NCBI GenBank assembly: GCA_963725895.1
Contig: CAVSAJ010000001.1
Location: forward strand, 1,984,001 to 2,048,000
Direction: 5' to 3'
Source: Bog-473 sp963725895
Lineage (GTDB): Bacteria > Actinomycetota > Acidimicrobiia > Acidimicrobiales > RAAP-2
DNA: 64,000 bases
This document shows positions 51,022 through 58,400 of this stretch, one piece after another (the stretch's first letter is position 1; each line of letters starts with the position of its first letter). The position numbers and the translations under genes are program-made. The notes beneath the pieces are model-generated. The model did not search any database, was not told where the DNA came from, and saw only the letters and a program-made list of their open reading frames with translations.

Positions 51022-51879
51022 GTGACCCTCGCCACCTCAGTCAGCGTGCATCCCATTTCCCCCAACATCGGCGCTGAGATCGCGGGCGTGGACATCTCCG
51101 CGCCACTGTCCCCCGAGGTCGTGAAAACGATCCGCGATGCCCTCAACACCCACCACGTGATCTTCTTCCGGGATCAGTCGCTGACCGCCGAGCAGCAAGC
51201 TGAGTTCGCCCGCCAGTTCGGCACCGTGACCGAGGCCCACCCGGTCCTGCCATCCATCGACGAGAGCCCCGAGGTGCTCGCCATCGACGGCAGGGTCGAC
51301 CGTGCCAACTGGTGGCACACCGACGTCACCTTCCTCGAGACGCCCGCCATGGGTTCCATCCTCTACATGATCGAAGCACCCGAGGTCGGGGGCGACACCA
51401 TGTGGGCCAGCCTGCAGGATGCCTATGACGGCCTGGCACCTGCGGTGCGCGAGATGTGCGACAAGCTGATCGCGATCCATCACGACCCTTGGTTCGCCGC
51501 CGACGTCGCTGAACGCGGAGGCTACGCATGGGATGGCACGTGGCGCGAGAAACTGCTGCCCGCGCTGCATCCCGTCGTGCGGACGCACCCCGAGACCGGT
51601 CGCAACGGCCTCTTCGTGAACCGTCAGTTCACGCGGACCATCTTCGGACTGTCGGACAACGAGAGCAACGCCGTCCTCGAAATGCTCTACAACCACTGCA
51701 TCAAGCCGGAGTACACCTGCCGCTTTCGCTGGCGTGCCGGGTCCGTGGCCTTCTGGGACAACCGGGCGACGCTGCACTACGCACTCGACGACTACGGCAC
51801 CACCGCCCGCTACGCCCACCGGGTGACCCTGCGGGGTGACAAGCCCTTCGGGCCGGCGATGCCGCTCCCTCCCAGCTGA
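51022..51879 (+). CDS. TauD/TfdA-family 2-oxoglutarate-dependent dioxygenase
   Basis: A 285-residue non-haem iron dioxygenase that couples oxidation of a substrate to decarboxylation of 2-oxoglutarate. Iron ligands H99-x-D101 in WWHTDVTF are seen, and the distal His and the Arg that holds 2-oxoglutarate are in the C-terminal ARYAHRVTLRG. DLSAPL-type sequence (GVDISAPLSPEVV) starts the fold. TauD works on taurine and TfdA on 2,4-D; which acid is used here is not visible. The GTG at 51022 lies at the expected transcription start. No sulphonate transporter is adjacent. Confidence 0.9.
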   Translation: MTLATSVSVHPISPNIGAEIAGVDISAPLSPEVVKTIRDALNTHHVIFFRDQSLTAEQQAEFARQFGTVTEAHPVLPSIDESPEVLAIDGRVDRANWWHTDVTFLETPAMGSILYMIEAPEVGGDTMWASLQDAYDGLAPAVREMCDKLIAIHHDPWFAADVAERGGYAWDGTWREKLLPALHPVVRTHPETGRNGLFVNRQFTRTIFGLSDNESNAVLEMLYNHCIKPEYTCRFRWRAGSVAFWDNRATLHYALDDYGTTARYAHRVTLRGDKPFGPAMPLPPS

Positions 51880-51911
51880 CCATCCCTCCCTTCGTCGCGA
51901 CCGCCGGCCTG

Positions 51912-52547
51912 ATGGCCGACATCGGCGTCGCGGCAGTGGCGTTTCTCGGGACCAACATCGACAACTGCGTCGTGACCACAGCCTTGGTCGCCGGCGCGCC
52001 GCTAGATCGGGCGCACCGCATTGCAGTAGGGCAGGTGTTCGGCTTCTGCCTCCTCGTCGCGGCCGCGGCCGCGGCTGCGGCGCTCCTGTTCGAGTTCTCC
52101 GCGGCAGTAGTCGGCCTCCTCGGGCTCGTCCCGCTCGCTCTCGGCGTACACGGGCTGGTCGGGTTGCGGTCTCGTGCTCATCATCGTGAGCCCGGAGAGG
52201 CCAAGGACGCTGGCGCAGGCGAGCCGGGCCGCACTCGCAGCCGGTACGGCCAGCGGGCGGTCGGTCGCAGCTTTACTGCGGCCGCGCTGATCACCATCGC
52301 CGCCGGAGGCGACAACCTCGCCGCCTACATCCCCCTCTTCCGTGTCGGCGGTGGCACCAATATTGCTGCGATCGCAGGGGTCTTCGTGCTGGGCGAGGTC
52401 GCGTTGAGCGCGGTCGTGCTCTGGGCCGGGCGACACGCAAAGGCGCGTGCCATCTTGGACAGGCTCGGCTCGGTCGCGGTGCCCGTGCTCCTCTGCGCCA
52501 TCGGGATCCTGGTGATGGCAGAGGCGGGGACGTTCACGCTGGTGTGA
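51912..52547 (+). CDS. CadD-family cadmium resistance transporter
   Basis: A 211-residue membrane protein of the CadD family, with five or six helices. AVAFLGTNIDNCVVTTAL near the start and TIAAGGDNLAAYIPLFR in the second half are the paired 'TNIDx' and 'DNxxxYIPLF' motifs of the family, thought to export cadmium. The middle loop is long and charged (RSRAHHREPGEAKDAG). The start ATG at 51912 has only a weak ribosome site. No CadC-type regulator is near. The ion could be another metal. Confidence 0.8.
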   Translation: MADIGVAAVAFLGTNIDNCVVTTALVAGAPLDRAHRIAVGQVFGFCLLVAAAAAAAALLFEFSAAVVGLLGLVPLALGVHGLVGLRSRAHHREPGEAKDAGAGEPGRTRSRYGQRAVGRSFTAAALITIAAGGDNLAAYIPLFRVGGGTNIAAIAGVFVLGEVALSAVVLWAGRHAKARAILDRLGSVAVPVLLCAIGILVMAEAGTFTLV

Positions 52548-52580
52548 TCGGGACGAACCGATCAGATGGACGACCTCGCT

Positions 52581-54029
52581 TCAGTCGTTGACGTCGAACT
52601 CGTAGGCCCGCGACCGCGTCAGCGTGGAGTCGGCCGATCCGGCATCTTCGACCTCCGCTCCGTCGACCAGGCCGTTGCCGTTGGCCGCGCCCGTGCCGTT
52701 GCCGTTGGGCCCGACCTCGGCGTCGATGGCACCGGCGATGACCAATGGATCGTTCAACACGACGCGGTCGCGGCCCTGACGCTTGGCCAAAAGCAGGGCA
52801 TCGTCGGCTCGGCGCAGGGCCGCGGCAAGCTCCTCGCCGGGCTCCGTGTCGGTGATACCGAAGCTCACAGTGAACTTGGGCAGCCCGCCGACGGTGATGG
52901 CCGCGTCGAGCTGGGCGCGCACCGTGTCGAGCGCCCGAACGGCGTCGATCGCCGAGCAGTCCGGAAATGCGATGGCGAACTCCTCGCCGCCATAGCGCGA
53001 GATCATGTCGCTCGTCCGCAGCGAGTCACGCATGACCCGTGCGAAAAGGCGCAGGGCGCGGTCGCCGGTTTCGTGCCCGTAGGTGTCGTTGAGATTCTTG
53101 AAGTGGTCGAGGTCGGCCATCGCCATGGCAACAGGGTGCATGTGCTTCGGAATCGTCGCCACCTGCTCGGAGAAAGATCGGCGGTTGAGGAGTCCGGTCA
53201 GCGTGTCCGTCGAGGCCTGCAGCTGCGTCTCGGCCATGACCCGGAGCAACCCGATGCGAGCCCCGGCCAGTTTGGCCAGTGTGGTCAGGTCTTGCCTTTT
53301 GCTCTCCGCCACCTCGACGCCCGGTTCGCCGGTCGCGTGGATCACGCCCACGGTGCGACCCATGATCGAGACGGGCACACACATCGCCGACAGCCGGCCT
53401 TGCGGGCGGGCCCTCAGCTTGGGGCAGGCGTCGAGATCGTCGCTGTCGGCGAACACCTGGACCTGCGCCCGGCGCGCGGCGGGACAGCGGTCGGGCGAGT
53501 CGACGCTGCAGCACGGCGGTTCGCCCCCCGGACCGACACCAGCCATGCGCATCAGGTGGGCATGGCTGTTGTCCGCCAGGAGGAGCTCGGCCGCCGCGTC
53601 CGGCAGGACCGCGGCGAAGGAGCGCTCGATCACATCAATGACCTCCGGTTCGCCTTCGGCCATGTCAAGGGCGTTGGCGAGTCGGCTTTCGAAACGCTGG
53701 CGCTGGACCTGCGCCTCACGAATGACACCGTCATGGTCTGCAGCTTCAATCGCTGCCGTCAGCTCTGAGGTGAGTGTCATGACCTTCTGGTCGGTTTTGC
53801 GCTGCTGACGGTCGGTCATCGCGACAAGGACGTAGACCAACGGAAGGAGCAAGGCGAGCAGCACGCCGATCGTCGTGAGGATCCGCCATGCTCCGGGCTT
53901 GACCGTGTCGCCGATCAGCAACGCGGGAACCGTCAGGAAGCCCATGACGATCAGCCCGGCAGCCGGGCTGACGAAGCGAAGGCGCCTCGCCCTCTCTACT
54001 TCTCCGACCCATTCTTCCTCGGTAACCAT
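52581..54029 (-). CDS. GGDEF-domain diguanylate cyclase with GAF domain
   Basis: A 482-residue membrane protein that makes cyclic di-GMP. Two helices near residues 22-70 anchor it; a GAF-like domain follows (about 120-290), then GGDEF. The active site is RYGGEEF and the inhibitory I-site R-T-S-D lies five residues before it, so both catalysis and feedback are plausible. The GAF part has a cysteine cluster, PCCSVDSPDRCP with LDACPKLR about 20 residues on, which may bind a metal or sense redox. The tail is acidic and low in complexity. Divergent from the CPT-like kinase. Confidence 0.9.
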   Translation of the reverse strand: MVTEEEWVGEVERARRLRFVSPAAGLIVMGFLTVPALLIGDTVKPGAWRILTTIGVLLALLLPLVYVLVAMTDRQQRKTDQKVMTLTSELTAAIEAADHDGVIREAQVQRQRFESRLANALDMAEGEPEVIDVIERSFAAVLPDAAAELLLADNSHAHLMRMAGVGPGGEPPCCSVDSPDRCPAARRAQVQVFADSDDLDACPKLRARPQGRLSAMCVPVSIMGRTVGVIHATGEPGVEVAESKRQDLTTLAKLAGARIGLLRVMAETQLQASTDTLTGLLNRRSFSEQVATIPKHMHPVAMAMADLDHFKNLNDTYGHETGDRALRLFARVMRDSLRTSDMISRYGGEEFAIAFPDCSAIDAVRALDTVRAQLDAAITVGGLPKFTVSFGITDTEPGEELAAALRRADDALLLAKRQGRDRVVLNDPLVIAGAIDAEVGPNGNGTGAANGNGLVDGAEVEDAGSADSTLTRSRAYEFDVND

Positions 54030-54180
54030 GGCTTGGCCCCTTCGACAACCGCCTTTGTGATCGCTCGAAAAACGGTCTTGCGCACTCCCGTCCGAGCGAT
54101 GGTCTCCGCCAACTAGGGTTGTCGTCTGGTCCGAACTGGATCTTTAACCAATCGTTGTCAACTCTGGGTGATCGTTCCCT

Positions 54181-54801
54181 GTGCCACCTGAGCACCGCAC
54201 CGGCCAGATCGTGATCCTGAACGGGGCGCCCCGAGCTGGGAAAACGTCGATTGCCCGTGCCATGCACGCGAGCGGGCAGGGGGCCTGGATCAACCTCGGC
54301 GTCGACGCCTCGGTCCGGACCACCCCGAGCGCCGCCCTGCCCGGCATCGGACTGCGACCCGGCGGCGAGCGGCCAGACCTCGAGGACCGGGTTGTCAGCC
54401 TGTACGCGGCGTTGTTCGACACCGTCGCTGCCCGCGCCCGCCACGGTGACGACGTCGCCGTCGACGTGGGTCTGCACGAGTCCTATGCGCAACGCCGCCA
54501 CGTCCAGCGCGACGGCGCCGACCGGCTCGCCGGCCTTCCCGTCCTCTTCGTCGGCGTCCGCTGTCCGTTGGAGGTGATCTGGCAACGCCGCGCCGAGACA
54601 TGGGGGCAGAACCGGGCAACGGCGGACCCTGCACTGGTGCAGGCGGTCCAGCGCTGGCAGGACGACGTCCACGCCGGCCATGGCTATGACCTCGAAGTCG
54701 ATACCGCCACGTTGACGCCCGAGGAGTGCGCCGGCAGGGTCCTCACGCGCGTCAACGAGGGTCCGCCGGGCACAAGCTTCTGGCGACGAACCGAAAACTG
54801 A
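54181..54801 (+). CDS. Chloramphenicol phosphotransferase-like P-loop kinase
   Basis: A 206-residue P-loop protein of the CPT family. GQIVILNGAPRAGKTSIARAM has Walker A GAPRAGKTS at residues 15-23, and GVRCPLEVIWQRRAETWG is a typical nucleotide-kinase lid. In Streptomyces, CPT phosphorylates chloramphenicol; most homologues have no tested substrate, so resistance should not be assumed. The start is GTG at 54181. It is divergent from the GGDEF gene. Confidence 0.8.
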   Translation: MPPEHRTGQIVILNGAPRAGKTSIARAMHASGQGAWINLGVDASVRTTPSAALPGIGLRPGGERPDLEDRVVSLYAALFDTVAARARHGDDVAVDVGLHESYAQRRHVQRDGADRLAGLPVLFVGVRCPLEVIWQRRAETWGQNRATADPALVQAVQRWQDDVHAGHGYDLEVDTATLTPEECAGRVLTRVNEGPPGTSFWRRTEN

Positions 54802-54897
54802 CCGCCCGCGCTCCAGCACATCAGTCCGAGCACTGGCCTCGTGCAGGCTCCCATGCTTGACTCCGTGACGAGACGAAGGAACGAGAAGGAGGCCTCG

Positions 54898-55731
54898 ATG
54901 GAGGACCTGCACGGAAAGGTCGCCGTGATCACCGGCGGCGCGAGCGGCATCGGCAGGGCGGTCGCGCGACGCGCTGCGGCCGACGGCATGCGGGTGGTCG
55001 TCGCTGATATCGAGGAAGGCCCGCTCAAGCAGGCCGTGGGCGAGCTCACCAGCGAGGGGGCCGAGGCGATCGGGGTCGTGACCGACGTCTCGGACGCCAC
55101 AGCGGTCCGGTCGCTGCGCGATGCGGCACTCGACCGCTTTGGCGCGGTGCACCTGGTGCACAACAACGCCGGCATCGGGCTCGGAGGCCCCATCTGGGAG
55201 GTGACGGAGGAGGACTGGCGTTGGATCCTCGGGGTGAACCTCTGGGGTGTCGTCCACGGCGTGGCCACCTTCGTGCCACTCATGATCGAACAGGGCGAAG
55301 GACACGTCGTCAACACGGCCTCCATCGCTGGTCTCGCCAGCGCAGCCTTTCTGGGCCCGTACAACGCGACCAAGCACGCGGTCGTCGCCATCTCCGAGAC
55401 CCTCTACAAGGATCTGCAGGCGCTCAGCGCACCCGTCGGCGTGTCGGTCCTGTGCCCGGGGTTCGTGCAGACCCGCATCGCCGAGTCTGACCGCAACCGC
55501 CCGGCCTGGGCCCCGGACCGCGAAGGCGGCGGCGCGGCGGAGCTACGCGGCGCGGTGCAAGAGATGGTCGACGCCGGCATCCCGCCCGAGACAGTGGCGG
55601 ACCGGGTAGTCGACGCCGTGCGGACCAACACCTTCTACATCCTCACGCACCCCGAGCTCACGGTTGCGATCGAGACACGCTTCGAGGACATCGTCGGCGG
55701 GCGCCCGCCGACGCCGACCGCCATCGCCTGA
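54898..55731 (+). CDS. SDR-family NAD(P)-dependent oxidoreductase
   Basis: A 277-residue short-chain dehydrogenase. TGGASGIG is at residues 12-19, HNNAGIG near 88-94, and catalytic Ser 142 with Y155-x3-K159 (YNATK). The C-terminal TNTFYILTHPELTVAIETRFEDI is typical of a branch common in actinobacteria. GAAGGAGG lies before the ATG at 54898; an ATG 57 bases up is less likely. Substrate unknown. It ends facing the ABC operon across 204 bases. Confidence 0.85.
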   Translation: MEDLHGKVAVITGGASGIGRAVARRAAADGMRVVVADIEEGPLKQAVGELTSEGAEAIGVVTDVSDATAVRSLRDAALDRFGAVHLVHNNAGIGLGGPIWEVTEEDWRWILGVNLWGVVHGVATFVPLMIEQGEGHVVNTASIAGLASAAFLGPYNATKHAVVAISETLYKDLQALSAPVGVSVLCPGFVQTRIAESDRNRPAWAPDREGGGAAELRGAVQEMVDAGIPPETVADRVVDAVRTNTFYILTHPELTVAIETRFEDIVGGRPPTPTAIA

Positions 55732-55769
55732 GCGGGCGGCGCAACCATGGGCGGTCACCCCGGATCGAT

Positions 55770-55905
55770 CGGTCTTGCTCACCCCGCGCGTGCTCCTGCT
55801 CGCCTGGCTCGGAGGCGTCGCGGGTGGTGCACGCCACGAGACCGACCACGATGGTGACCGTCCAGCGCTGCCGCCAGCGCCTGCGGTGCGCGCATCCCCG
55901 CGCTT
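55770..55905 (-). pseudogene. Decayed fragment of the binding-protein gene's 5' end
   Basis: On the minus strand this stretch resembles the start of the intact substrate-binding gene (57220-57262 and 57340-57390). At 55777-55812 and 57220-57255, two 15-base blocks are identical, with a 6-base unlike spacer in each. The coded remnants also match: TIVVGLVAC against AIVVGLVAW, and TPPSQAS-x-STRGVS against TPPSQAS-x-STRGVS. The two parts are in different frames, and about 60 bases are missing between. It lies just downstream of the intact gene, so it is a relic of a tandem copy. Confidence 0.5.
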
Positions 55906-55935
55906 GCGTTGCCCCCCATGACCGGAGCGCGAGTG

Positions 55936-57507
55936 CTAGGACCCCGAGGACACGCTCGGCAGCGGCCTGAACGGCTGCTCCGTCACCCAGCAGGTGCCCT
56001 GGGGCTTGTGGTTCGTCTTCAGCTTGCACTGTGACGACGGCGGCACGTTGTTGTGCACCTTGACCACCTGGTACTGGGTGGGCCCGTAGAACTTGTCGGG
56101 CCCGAAACTCCACACCGGTGACAGCGTGCCGGGGTAGTCGGTGATCTTGGACATGGCCTCCGCGAAGGTGCGACGGTTCAGGTTCTTGCCGGCGTCCTTC
56201 GCCGCGGTGGCAAACAGTCGGATGGCGCCGCACCAGGCCTGGATCGGCCCTTGCTCCTCGATGTAGAAGCTCGTGGTGCCCGGAATCGGCTTGGGGTGAT
56301 AGGCGTGCCAGGTGTTGTAACACGAGCGGACGCCTGGGTCGTAGCCGCCTTGGGCTTCGGGACGGTTGTCGTCGAACCCACCCAGCGTCTCGGTCGTCAC
56401 GCCTTCTTGACCGTTGAGCTCCTTCTCGTAGGGGGTCGGAATGAGGCCGAGCGCGACCTCAATCGTCGACTGGTAGTCACTCAAGAGGAGCTGGGGGACG
56501 TACTGCTGGGAGGCCTCCGAGGCCAGGTAGGGGAAGAAGGCGTTCTCGGGAAGGAGCGGGAAGACGGACTGGACGCCGTCGGACTTGAAGCGCTCCACCG
56601 CGAGCTGCGCGTCCGAGTTGGTGGTCGAGGTCTCGTCGGGGTTGCCCGCCACGGTCTCGACCTGGGGGGTGATGCCCACCTTCTTGAGATCCGGCAGGAG
56701 GAAGTCATTGAGCGCGTCCTGGTCGGCCGCCTGGTCCGAGACGACCACGCCGACCTTCTTGCCGCCACCGAGGCGGCCCGAGCTGAGCCCCCACTGGACG
56801 GTCGCGGCCAGGACGGGCGCCATGTCCGCACCGGTCCACCAGAGATACGGGGAGCCCATGTCGGTCCAGTTCGTTGTGGTGGACCAGGCGCTGATGAGCG
56901 GGGTATGGCCCTGCTGGGTCACGCAGAGCTGGTTGGTACCGATCCAGGTCCCGATGCCGTCGACCACCGCGAAGACGGCCGGGCTCCCCTGCGTCCACTG
57001 CTCGCACAGTGACTGCATGTTGGCGTCGTTGGCCGGGTCGAAGCTGACGATCATCGGGTTGATCTTGCGCCCGTTGATGCCGCCGCCGTTGTTGACCTGG
57101 TTCACGAAGAGGTGGATGGCCGCCGTTTGCTCGTTGTACTCCTTGTCCTCCGCGAAACCGAGCTGGCCGGCGAGGCTGTTGATGGCGACGACCGGAAAGA
57201 CGACGTTGATCTCGGTCGCGCTCACCCCGCGCGTCGAGGTGCTCGCCTGGCTCGGCGGTGTCGGCGTGTTGCTCGAATGGAGCGCGGGCTCGGCCGCGCC
57301 GGCCGAGCCCGCGCCGCCGGGCGAGCCCGAGGGCGCAAACACCAGCCAGGCCACCAGCCCCACCACGATGGCGATCACGATGAGCGCCGTACGCAGTTGC
57401 ATGGCGCGGGGCCGGCGCCGGAAACGCCGCCACGATCGACCCAGGGGCGCCCAGGGGTGCCAGACCCCTCGGTGCGTGGGAACCTCCATGCTCGCCTCCA
57501 TTGTCAC
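55936..57507 (-). CDS. ABC transporter substrate-binding protein (branched-chain amino acid type)
   Basis: A 523-residue type I periplasmic-binding-fold protein. An N-terminal arginine-rich cytoplasmic start is followed by one membrane anchor (about 37-58, ALIVIAIVVGLVAWLVF) and a Ser/Thr/Pro linker, so it is tethered outside the cell. The binding domain starts SATEINVVFPVVAINS and continues VNNGGGINGRKINPMIVSFD and VVVSDQAADQDALNDF. The GTG overlaps the ATPase stop (GTGA). The operon order (MFS-LivF, LivHM, LivG, this gene) indicates the same transporter. The ligand may be an amino acid, amide or other small acid. A decayed copy lies downstream. Confidence 0.88.
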   Translation of the reverse strand: MTMEASMEVPTHRGVWHPWAPLGRSWRRFRRRPRAMQLRTALIVIAIVVGLVAWLVFAPSGSPGGAGSAGAAEPALHSSNTPTPPSQASTSTRGVSATEINVVFPVVAINSLAGQLGFAEDKEYNEQTAAIHLFVNQVNNGGGINGRKINPMIVSFDPANDANMQSLCEQWTQGSPAVFAVVDGIGTWIGTNQLCVTQQGHTPLISAWSTTTNWTDMGSPYLWWTGADMAPVLAATVQWGLSSGRLGGGKKVGVVVSDQAADQDALNDFLLPDLKKVGITPQVETVAGNPDETSTTNSDAQLAVERFKSDGVQSVFPLLPENAFFPYLASEASQQYVPQLLLSDYQSTIEVALGLIPTPYEKELNGQEGVTTETLGGFDDNRPEAQGGYDPGVRSCYNTWHAYHPKPIPGTTSFYIEEQGPIQAWCGAIRLFATAAKDAGKNLNRRTFAEAMSKITDYPGTLSPVWSFGPDKFYGPTQYQVVKVHNNVPPSSQCKLKTNHKPQGTCWVTEQPFRPLPSVSSGS

Positions 57508-58400
57508 CCTCCCTCGGTGCGTCCCTCACCGCTCGTACCGCCTGTCGCCCCGCCTACCCCCGTGACGGGCCCGGACGCCATCAGGGCCTCGTCGCTCGCA
57601 CCAAGGTACGCGGCCAGAGCCTTCGGGTCAGCGCGGATCACCTCGGACGGACCGGCGGCCACCACCTGGCCCAGCTCCATGACCACGACGTTCGAACAGA
57701 GCTCGAAGACCAGAGGCACGTCGTGCTCGACCAGGACGATCGTCGTGTCGGCCACTTGGTGGAGACGCTGCAGCAGGGGGATGAAGGCCTCCGCCTCCCG
57801 CTGCGCGATCCCAGCCGTCGGCTCGTCGAGGAGGAGGATCCGGGGCTTGGCCAACACGATGGAGGCCAGGTCCACCACGCGGCGGGTGCCCGTCGAGAGC
57901 TCAGCCGTGCGGTGATGGCGGAAGCGTTCGAGTCCGAAGGCGGCGATCACCTCGTCGACCGCCTGCATCTTGCGCCGCTCGGCCCGGCGGGCCCAGGGCA
58001 AGCGGAGCGTCGTCGAGAGCACCGCGACCTCCTGGCGTGCGTCCTCGCAGAGCAACAGCACGTCGAGCACGGTCAGCTCGGGGTAGAGGCGACAGTCCTG
58101 GAACGACCGCACCATCCCGACCCCGAGGCGCTCCTCGGGCAGGTATTCGGCCAGGTCGGTGCCGTCGAGCCGCACCGTGCCCGCCTGCGGCGCCACCAGG
58201 CCCGAGATCACGTCCAACGTGGTCGTCTTCCCCGAGCCGTTGGCCCCGATCAGCCCGACGATGGCGCCCGGCTCGGCCTCGAAGGACACGCCGTTCACCG
58301 CGTGGATGCCGCCGAAGCGAACGCTGAGTCCCTCCACCGCGAGGTGGGCGGGATGGCGCGACGGCGCCTGGGCCTCGGAGGACGCGGTCACCGACGTCAC
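57504..58400 (-). CDS. ABC transporter ATP-binding protein, LivG-like
   Basis: A 298-residue ATPase of a branched-chain-amino-acid-type importer. Walker A GANGSGKTT is at residues 52-60, followed by VRSFQDCRLYPELTVLDVLL. The signature is LSTGTRR, a LivG-like variant of LSGGQ, and Walker B is ILLLDEPTAGIA with H-loop EHD. Its ATG overlaps the LivHM stop by four bases, and its stop overlaps the binding-protein GTG. It would pair with the LivF-like domain of the fusion protein upstream. Confidence 0.9.
   Translation of the reverse strand: MTSVTASSEAQAPSRHPAHLAVEGLSVRFGGIHAVNGVSFEAEPGAIVGLIGANGSGKTTTLDVISGLVAPQAGTVRLDGTDLAEYLPEERLGVGMVRSFQDCRLYPELTVLDVLLLCEDARQEVAVLSTTLRLPWARRAERRKMQAVDEVIAAFGLERFRHHRTAELSTGTRRVVDLASIVLAKPRILLLDEPTAGIAQREAEAFIPLLQRLHQVADTTIVLVEHDVPLVFELCSNVVVMELGQVVAAGPSEVIRADPKALAAYLGASDEALMASGPVTGVGGATGGTSGEGRTEGG

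Noticed and set aside
54181..54801. Chloramphenicol resistance gene
   Set aside because: The CPT fold is shared by many kinases with unknown substrates; resistance cannot be claimed from the fold alone.
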